Below, piece after piece: positions 58,042 to 64,000 of a DNA stretch of 64,000 nucleotides. The DNA is from Echinarachnius parma (Eukaryota > Echinodermata > Echinoidea > Clypeasteroida > Echinarachniidae): positions 106,001 through 170,000 of the forward strand of contig JBAMJV010003126.1 of the NCBI GenBank assembly GCA_037951105.1. Reading direction: 5' to 3'. Each line of letters starts with the position of its first letter. The stretch's first letter is position 1. The notes beneath the pieces are model-generated. The model saw only the letters and a program-made list of their open reading frames with translations, ran no database searches and had not been told where the DNA came from. Position numbers and translations under genes: made by a program.

Positions 58042-58898
58042 TAACATGTATACAACTGGATACCATCGAGTGCGCCTTACGGGCTGCCAGAATGCCTTGC
58101 TCCTAAGGGAGTCAAAAGTGCACATCATGTGCAGATTGATTGTAAGTGTGTTCGATGATCAGGGTAACCATATCATTATAAAAACGCATTTCAATTTGAT
58201 TAGAATCTGCTTGCCTAAAATGGTCTGTGCTTGAATGAAGTTGTGTAGCACTAGCTCCAATCAGATAGGTTGTGCAGTGGGGAATAACTTTAATAGTATC
58301 GTGTGGAGCAATTAAAGTTTGGCCATTTTTTCAGGACCACCACTCCTCCGAGGTGGAATATTCAATGTTGTGCTCTGTAAAGTCTCCTTCTTCCATTTTA
58401 TTTCATCATTTAAACTTCCAATGCCCTACATCTAATTGTTTTACTGATATATGTGTGAAATTCTCCAAGAAAATCCCTCCATCAATGCATACGCAATGCA
58501 TTTTATGTTGATGTGTGCGTGTTTACTACATGGACCATGAATTTTGTTTGTACAATAATATTTCTATGTGTATACATGTATATACATTTTTGCAATGGTG
58601 TTCATTTTATATAAAATGCTATAGCATACATAGCATGAAATTATAAAGAAATATTGTAAAGTAATGTCATAATTTTTCATCATGTACATATTCTGTAGGT
58701 GTTGATGATTTGATTTATGAGCAATCATAATAATTATTTATTGAAATATAAACTATATTGGTAAGCTAATTGCCTGCTACTGAGTTATACATTTAATAAA
58801 AACGACTTGATTTTATTAACTGCTTTAAATCTAAGATAATGCTTTTGTCCATTTTTTGTCTGTTATGAAACTGTCCATGTATTTGGTAAATTTTGTTC
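58042..58898. other. No gene recognised
   Basis: AT-rich intergenic DNA with no exon, RNA gene or clear repeat boundary that I can support. Confidence 0.5.
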
Positions 58899-58900
58899 TA

Positions 58901-59079
58901 CAGTGAAACCTCTTTATAATGAACTCTGTAAACAGGGTAACTGATATAGCGAGGCTATTTCACAGGTGCAGGTTCTTATGTATTTTATTATTTTTAAGCC
59001 CTGATACAATAAGATATCTGATATAACAAGGTCATGCAGTTCAGTGGCCCGAGGTGCTCGTTATAATGAGGTTTCATTG
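58901..59079. mobile_element. Pogo/Tigger-like MITE
   Basis: CAGTGAAACCTCTTTATAAT and ATTATAATGAGGTTTCATTG-type ends flanked by TA. The CAGTGAAACCTC...TATAA form is typical of pogo/Tigger non-autonomous elements. 179 bp. Confidence 0.8.
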
Positions 59080-59220
59080 TATTTATCTAATTTGGGTAAA
59101 TATGAAATCTCCCTTTTCAGTAAGTCAATTATATGATGGACATCAATGTGAGTAGTAGTAACGTTGGCAAACAAACCGACCTGCATCCATCTATGCATGA
59201 GCCACTTCGCGTGGGGTCCA

Positions 59221-59347
59221 GGGGGGGGGGGGGGGGGGGGGGGGGGCGCCCAGGGCAGCTATGCCCCTGATGATGATTGGTAGAATATCCTATACAAGTT
59301 ATGTTCCTTAATGCACTTTCCAGCCCCCCCCCCCCCCCCCCCCCCCT
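59221..59347. repeat. G26 and C25 homopolymer pair
   Basis: G26 at 59221-59246 and a C run at about 59323-59346, separated by about 76 bp. They could pair as a long G:C stem, and they suggest an element with homopolymer ends. Confidence 0.75.
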
Positions 59348-59486
59348 CCCCCATTACAGCAAGAATGATAAATGAGACAAATACAAATAAATCAACATAA
59401 ATCAAATATTGGATAGTATCAGAATACCACACGATTGTTTAAGTTAGTAAAATTTCATGCTGTAAAACAAAATCTTAGAAGAAAAT

Positions 59487-59558
59487 GGGCTTGTCCGGGA
59501 ATTGAACCCGGGACCTCTCGTACCCTAAGCGAGAATCATACCACTAGGCCAACAAGCC
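59487..59558 (-). tRNA. tRNA-Pro (AGG)
   Basis: 72 nt cloverleaf on the minus strand: acceptor GGCTTGT/ACAAGCC, A box TGGCCTAGTGG, anticodon arm TCTCGC-TTAGGGT-ACGAGA-type with anticodon AGG, T arm CCGGG-TTCAATT-CCCGG, discriminator C. All stems pair. It would decode CCU (and, with inosine, CCC and CCA). Confidence 0.92.
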
Positions 59559-59621
59559 GCTGTTTTAAACTCGTTGTCATGTCACAAAGCATCAGTCTGT
59601 TAATTTGTTTAATGGAAGTGC

Positions 59622-59752
59622 CAGTGGCGTAATAATTTTATAAAAACTTTTAGAGAAACAGAATCATTTGCGTGGCCACCCCACACCCCTAACCCCCCCC
59701 CCCCCCCCCCCACCCGCCTCCCTCAATCACTAGTCCGACCACGCTACGCCAT
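59622..59752. mobile_element. GGCGTA-ended MITE with C run
   Basis: CAGTGGCGTA at the left and TACGCCA-type text (cgctacgccat) at the right, with a C19 run between. It resembles the 36372 element and the half-element at 28704; a CAGTGGCGTA terminus suggests a hAT-like family. Confidence 0.6.
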
Positions 59753-59972
59753 ATTGCTCATTAATTATTTTGTGATAGAACGGGGAAGTTGGAGCAGATT
59801 TTCCCCAAATTAGTAGATTGCATTTTACAATATACTAGTCAACTAGAAAGGTTTTTTTTTTAGCTTCTTGCAAGCAGAATTACTCAATATTAGAAACAAA
59901 CATATCCTCAAACTTCTGAAAATTTGTTAAAAGAATAATTATTAAATGATGAAAAAAATGATTAAAACACTT

Positions 59973-60043
59973 GGGCTGGTCCGGGAATTGAACCCGGACC
60001 TCTCGCACCCTAAGCGAGAATCATACCACTAGACCAACCAGCC
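59973..60043 (-). tRNA. tRNA-Pro (AGG), second gene
   Basis: Same structure as the tRNA at 59487, 71 nt (variable loop one base shorter), anticodon AGG. The acceptor is GGCTGGT/ACCAGCC: relative to the first gene, both sides of one pair have changed, keeping the stem. That compensation argues both are under selection. Confidence 0.92.
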
Positions 60044-60100
60044 TTCAAATGCTTATTGTCCAATTCATTTCACAACGTCTGTTAAGAACATGATCGTATC

Positions 60101-60710
60101 ACAGTCCGTTATTCGAAGGTTCGTTATTCCGAAGGTTCAGTTATTCCGAAGGTTCGTTATTCCGAAGGTTCGTTGATCCGAAATAAAATCGGGTTCGTTA
60201 TTCCGAAGGTTCGTTATTCCGAAGGTTCGTTATTCCGAAGGTTCGTTGATCCGAAAATAAAATCGGGTTCGTTATTCCGAAAATTAAATCGGGCTTGTTA
60301 TAATACTATAGTTTTGTGTTTTGTTTATTTAATTTACAGCCTGCATTAAGCATACCCTCCCCCTTTCCCTCCCTTGGCCAGACCAATCAAACATTTAAGT
60401 TTATTTTATCTCTTTATATGAAATTAGAGCATTATAACAAACCCAAATTCATTTTCGGATTAACGAACCCGATTTCATTTTAGGAATAGCGAACCTTCGG
60501 AATAACGAACCCGATTTCATTTTAGGAATAGCGAACCTTCGGAATAAACGAACCTTCGGAATAACGAACCTTCGGAATAATGCAACAAATGTTCGGATTA
60601 ACGAACCCTATTTCATTTTCGGATTAACGAACACTCAGGTATAGGAAATTTGCGTGTTCGGAATAACGAACCTTCGGAATAACGAACCTTCGGAATAACG
60701 AACCGCACCC
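60101..60710. mobile_element. Foldback element of TTCGTTATTCCGAAGG repeats
   Basis: The left part repeats (gg)ttcgttattccgaag and the right part its complement (cttcggaataacgaacc), with ccgaaaataaaatcgggttc variants. ATCGTATC flanks both ends (60093-60100, 60711-60718), an 8 bp target duplication. A hAT-like non-autonomous foldback. 610 bp. Confidence 0.85.
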
Positions 60711-60840
60711 ATCGTATCGGAGTAGTGTATACATGGGAATCGAGTCTGTCGTGACAGCAGGCCCCTAGCTTCCTTTATTTGACTTTATCATCAGGACAGC
60801 CCAGACAGCAGTATTATTTGGTTTGTTCTTGGGGTGCTAC

Positions 60841-60848
60841 AACACCCC

Positions 60849-60879
<31 letters not shown>

Positions 60880-61088
60880 ACATCGCATTCCCTTCGCATA
60901 CTAGTATGTATGTACTTATAATTGGCGAATATTATTTTTCATTAAACCATTACGTTTGTCTGGGGGGGTGTCCCCCCTCCCACGGTAGGGAGCTTTTGCA
61001 ACTTTTCACTCGAAATAATGCAATCTGGTGCATAAAATTTGATACTAATACTAAAATTAAAGAAATCATGACTTAAATCATCTCCCTC
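60841..61088. other. C tract and CA repeat, no gene
   Basis: C20 or longer at 60844-60864, followed by (CA)n, then AT-rich text. tgggggggtgtcccccctcccac near 60961 is a short palindrome. Confidence 0.6.
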
Positions 61089-61108
61089 ATGATTAGACCG
61101 CTATACAT

Positions 61109-61391
61109 CCCAGGTCGAAATTCCCATAGAACCAAGACCCATATGAATCCCATAGACACCCATAGGCCTAATGGTTTCTATGGGATCCTATGGGTTTCAA
61201 TAGGGAAAGTGGAACATGGGTTTCTATGGGTCTTAGGGATTCCTATGGGTCTTTCTATGGGTTTTGATTTTTGGGGACTTTCGACCTGGTAAATTTATAT
61301 GGGTCCCATAGAACATCATAGAAAACCCATAGAAAACCCATAGGGGACCCATAGGATTGTCCCATGGTTTCTATGGGAATTTCGACTTGGG
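61109..61391. mobile_element. Foldback element of CCCATAG/CTATGGG repeats
   Basis: The ends cccaggtcgaaattcccatag and ctatgggaatttcgacttggg are inverted repeats. The interior alternates acccatag and ctatgggt in both directions. Its right end abuts the Tc1-like text at 61392, which it appears to interrupt. Confidence 0.75.
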
Positions 61392-61774
61392 AACAAGCAA
61401 TGTCCACTATTTCGTTGGAACATCGCAGTTTACGGTCTGTAAAATCCTCAGACGTCATCGAGAGGAGGGTCAATTAAAGCTACGGGGATTTCTAGGACGT
61501 CCACGATTGACCACCAGGATAAATGATCGCAAATTGCTTAACTTGTGCCGTAGAAACCGGAAATGCCAAAAAGGAGCCTTCGCCGTCTATGAAGAAGACA
61601 CTATGGAATCAACGCCTTTCGCCAAACTGTACATCATAGATCGCTCTAACATGGTCACTGAGCAAGACAAACTTCCAAGTGTCCACTCCTAACCATGCAA
61701 CTGAGATTTACCGGACATCCCTGGACTAGGGAGCCCAGAAGATTGCCGCCTGGACACTAGTGATATGTCATCTT
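61392..61774 (+). pseudogene. Tc1-like transposase fragment
   Basis: SNVHYFVGTSQFTVCKILRR and LGRPRLTTRINDRKLLNLCR resemble the N-terminal paired-type helix-turn-helix and linker of Tc1-family transposases. The catalytic DDE part is absent or frameshifted. It ends at gatatgtcatcttaa, the same point at which the inverted partner (62465) begins. Confidence 0.75.
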
Positions 61775-61920
61775 AATGGGTACAAGCCATAACATCCTTG
61801 ACCGAACATAATGGAAGACGAAGGGTTCGTTGATTACGTGGCGAGAAGCTCCAAGATTTCTGCATTCACAAAACGACTTGACGTTGTGGCGGCCAAACGG
61901 TGGTATGGCTCGTACCCATT
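61775..61920. mobile_element. 146 bp insertion with AATGGGTAC.AGCCAT ends
   Basis: aatgggtacaagccat and atggctcgtacccatt are inverted with one mismatch. The interior (cgttgattacgtggcgag...) is unidentified and may be part of the Tc1-like reading frame captured between the arms. Confidence 0.55.
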
Positions 61921-61922
61921 AA

Positions 61923-62464
61923 AGGGATACCTGTAAAGTGTCAGATATTGCACAAAATGACATTTGAGACTTCAATCCTATATCAATATCATTGTAAAAT
62001 ACAATTGAAAGATTTGTGAAAGTTTGAAAGAAAATGAACTGTTTACCTAGTGAAAAAAACGAATATTGAGTTCATATTTTATCACCGAATACTGATGGCC
62101 TGCCGTAGATTTGTCTCAGTAATAATCATCCGTTTGACGATATCCGCACCCGTGTATGTTTACAGACGGTACGGAATTCATGGAATTTGCGCGCGCTCGG
62201 CTCAGTTCAGTGGGGTCGGGAAGGTTTCCCACGCGCGCTGGCCGGACGTGTTCAGCTACGGCAATTGTACTTTTTATCAAAAGCGTTAGCTAACGCTTTT
62301 GAAATAATGATTTTCAATGATAATTATCTTCATACTAAAGGGACATTTGAAAAAATCTAACCCTATTTTATTCTTCTTTTACCATAAGCTAAACAACACG
62401 GCAGAAGATAAACGAGGAAGCTCCAAGTATTTTTCGTGGAGTTAGACACTTTACAGGCATGCCT
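61923..62464. mobile_element. TTAA-flanked MITE, family T4
   Basis: agggatacctgtaaagtgtc ... gacactttacaggcatgcct, with TTAA at 61919-61922 and 62465-62468. It separates the two inverted Tc1-like fragments. Confidence 0.85.
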
Positions 62465-63236
62465 TTAAGATGACATATCACGAGTGTCCACGCGGCGTTC
62501 TTCTGTACTCCCTATAGTCCAGGGACGTCCGGTAAATCTTGGTTGTATGGTATTCGTTGGACACTTTGTAGTTTTTCTTGCTCGGTGACCATGTTATAGC
62601 GATTTCTGATCTACAGTTTGGCGGAAGGCGTTGATTCCATAGTGTTTTATTCATAGACGGCGAAGGCTCCATTTTGGCATTCCGGTTTCTACGGCACAGG
62701 TTAAGCAATTTGCGATAATCTATCCTGGTGGTCAATTGTGGATGTCCTAGAGATTCCCGTGGCTTTAATTGACCCTCCTCTCGATGACGTCTGATGATTT
62801 TACAGACCGTAACCTGCGATGTTCCAACGAAATCGTGGACATTGCTTGTTGACACCCCTTCCTGGTAGAGCACAAGCATCGCTTGGCGTGTAGAAAATGG
62901 CGTTGGACGGAGTATGGCCTAGAGAGCCTCTGTGCCAATTTTGGTTGAAAATTGTGCAGCCAACTCTGAGAAATGACCCATAACGATGACTTGTTGGACA
63001 TACGCTTTGGAGAGGGAAAGGGGCTAATCATCAAAGGTCCTGCCTTTCAGAGCTCAAAACAAAAAGCTAAATTAATTAATGCAAATTCATGCAACCATTT
63101 ATTGTACAGTGGTAGTTTGGAAACATTATAAAATCATTATTTTTAGTCTAAAATGGTTCATTAGGCGCAAAAATAGGGGAAAAGAATGAAGTTGGACCTA
63201 CAAATTTTGTTTCCAACTTTATGACCAACAGTGTAG
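62465..63236 (-). pseudogene. Tc1-like transposon fragment, minus strand
   Basis: The minus strand reads SELAAQFSTKI... then QAMLVLYQEGVSTSNVHDFV, GTSQVTVCKIIRRHREEGQL and TTRIDYRKLLNLCRRNR, the same protein region as at 61392. The outer end, ctacactgttggtcataaag read on the minus strand (to about 63236), is a typical Tc1-type terminus. Frameshifts and loss of the DDE half make it inactive. Confidence 0.75.
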
Positions 63237-64000
63237 TTCGGTGAAAATATTTAATCTTTACGATTATAAAATGCCAGTTATTGTAATAAAATGTTAACAG
63301 CCTTTTTATTAACGATTAAAGTATTATTAAGATTAAAATTATGACTGAAATACTGGCAGTGTTTGCATACTGGGAAATCGAAAACTCATTAAAAAAACAT
63401 TAAGTCACAAAGAGAAACAATATTTAAAAAAAAAAAAGTGTCTGCAGTATTATAATTAACAATTCAATGGCAAAACGATTATGTGATTATTTCATTAATA
63501 TTTTCTTTGCCACGATATAATACCATGCATACATTGAGTCATTAGCGTAGCTACGGGGAGGGGAGGGGGGACTTTTTGACTTACAATGATTTTGACTTAT
63601 AATCAAAAAACGTTCCGGAACTAGTTCATTCAATCATTAATATCTCCATAATCAGATACACATTTGAAAACAAAATCAAAACCCATTTCATTCTTCTGTT
63701 TCCATAAGCCAAACGACATGGTACAAGAGAAAAGTGAAAGCTCCATGTTTGAATCTGACCAGGGTAATGAAACTCCGGTACCAGCCATAATAAAGTGGAT
63801 TAAATAACATTATTATTCTATGGTCTAAAATGGATATTTTGTTATCGGCAAGCTTTCATTAATCTATATCGATAAACGTCTTTTCCTGGGACCTCTATCG
63901 CATTCAGAGAAAATCGAATTCTCAGTTATTTTCCACGTGGCCATTGCCAGAGCTGCACTGGTCTTATCAGGGGATGACAGACTGCTCCCAATATTATCAG
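63237..64000. other. No gene recognised; T4 fragment
   Basis: AT-rich. 63640-63750 (cattcttctgtttccataagccaaacgacatgg...gaaagctcc) matches the interior of family T4. A cattagcgtagctacggggaggg element end lies at 63540. Confidence 0.5.

Overview
The window is eukaryotic nuclear DNA. It holds three multi-exon genes with GT-AG introns, two intact Pol III tRNA genes, triplet microsatellites and dense small inverted-repeat transposons. The gene content and repeat style suggest a marine deuterostome invertebrate, most likely an echinoderm. That is an inference from general character, not from a species-specific marker. I see no bacterial gene, CRISPR array, rRNA or intact virus.

Layout. 310-3762 (+) is the 3' two thirds of an arylsulfatase B-type gene (six exons visible, catalytic N-terminus off the left edge). 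3773-5662 is a 1.9 kb inverted-repeat element lying 10 bp after its stop codon. 5705-6320 is a 136 bp tandem repeat that carries a copy of the stop-codon region. 6943-9638 is a nest of TTAA-flanked elements holding a 2.0 kb transposon (element A). 11018-21852 (-) is a complete seven-exon CHST15-like sulfotransferase gene, preceded on its 3' side by a 173 bp tandem array of its own last exon. 22-43 kb has no protein gene that I recognise. It is made of TTAA MITEs, SINEs, a Harbinger-like MITE, a second transposon of the element A type (element B, 34279-35954) and two tRNA-like sequences. 43270-55391 (+) is a complete 13-exon coiled-coil gene resembling LEKR1. 55.8-64 kb holds degraded copies of its last exon, more repeats, two tRNA-Pro genes, foldback elements and two Tc1-like fragments in inverted orientation.

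How the genes relate. Arylsulfatase B removes the 4-sulfate from N-acetylgalactosamine-4-sulfate in chondroitin/dermatan sulfate. CHST15 adds a 6-sulfate to that same residue. The two genes are convergent neighbours acting on one sugar. LEKR1 is poorly characterised, and nothing in the sequence ties it to the other two.

Two themes stand out. First, all three genes carry tandem, mostly decayed copies of their own exons. In two clearly, and in the third more weakly, the last coding segment is iterated beyond the stop codon. Second, elements A and B share a terminal repeat type and a 4 bp target duplication, and each is sprinkled with seven copies of its own 13-14 bp motif (GTCACGGCGTTAC or GTCACGGACATTAC). 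I do not recognise this family. All coordinates were read by eye, so single-base errors are possible.
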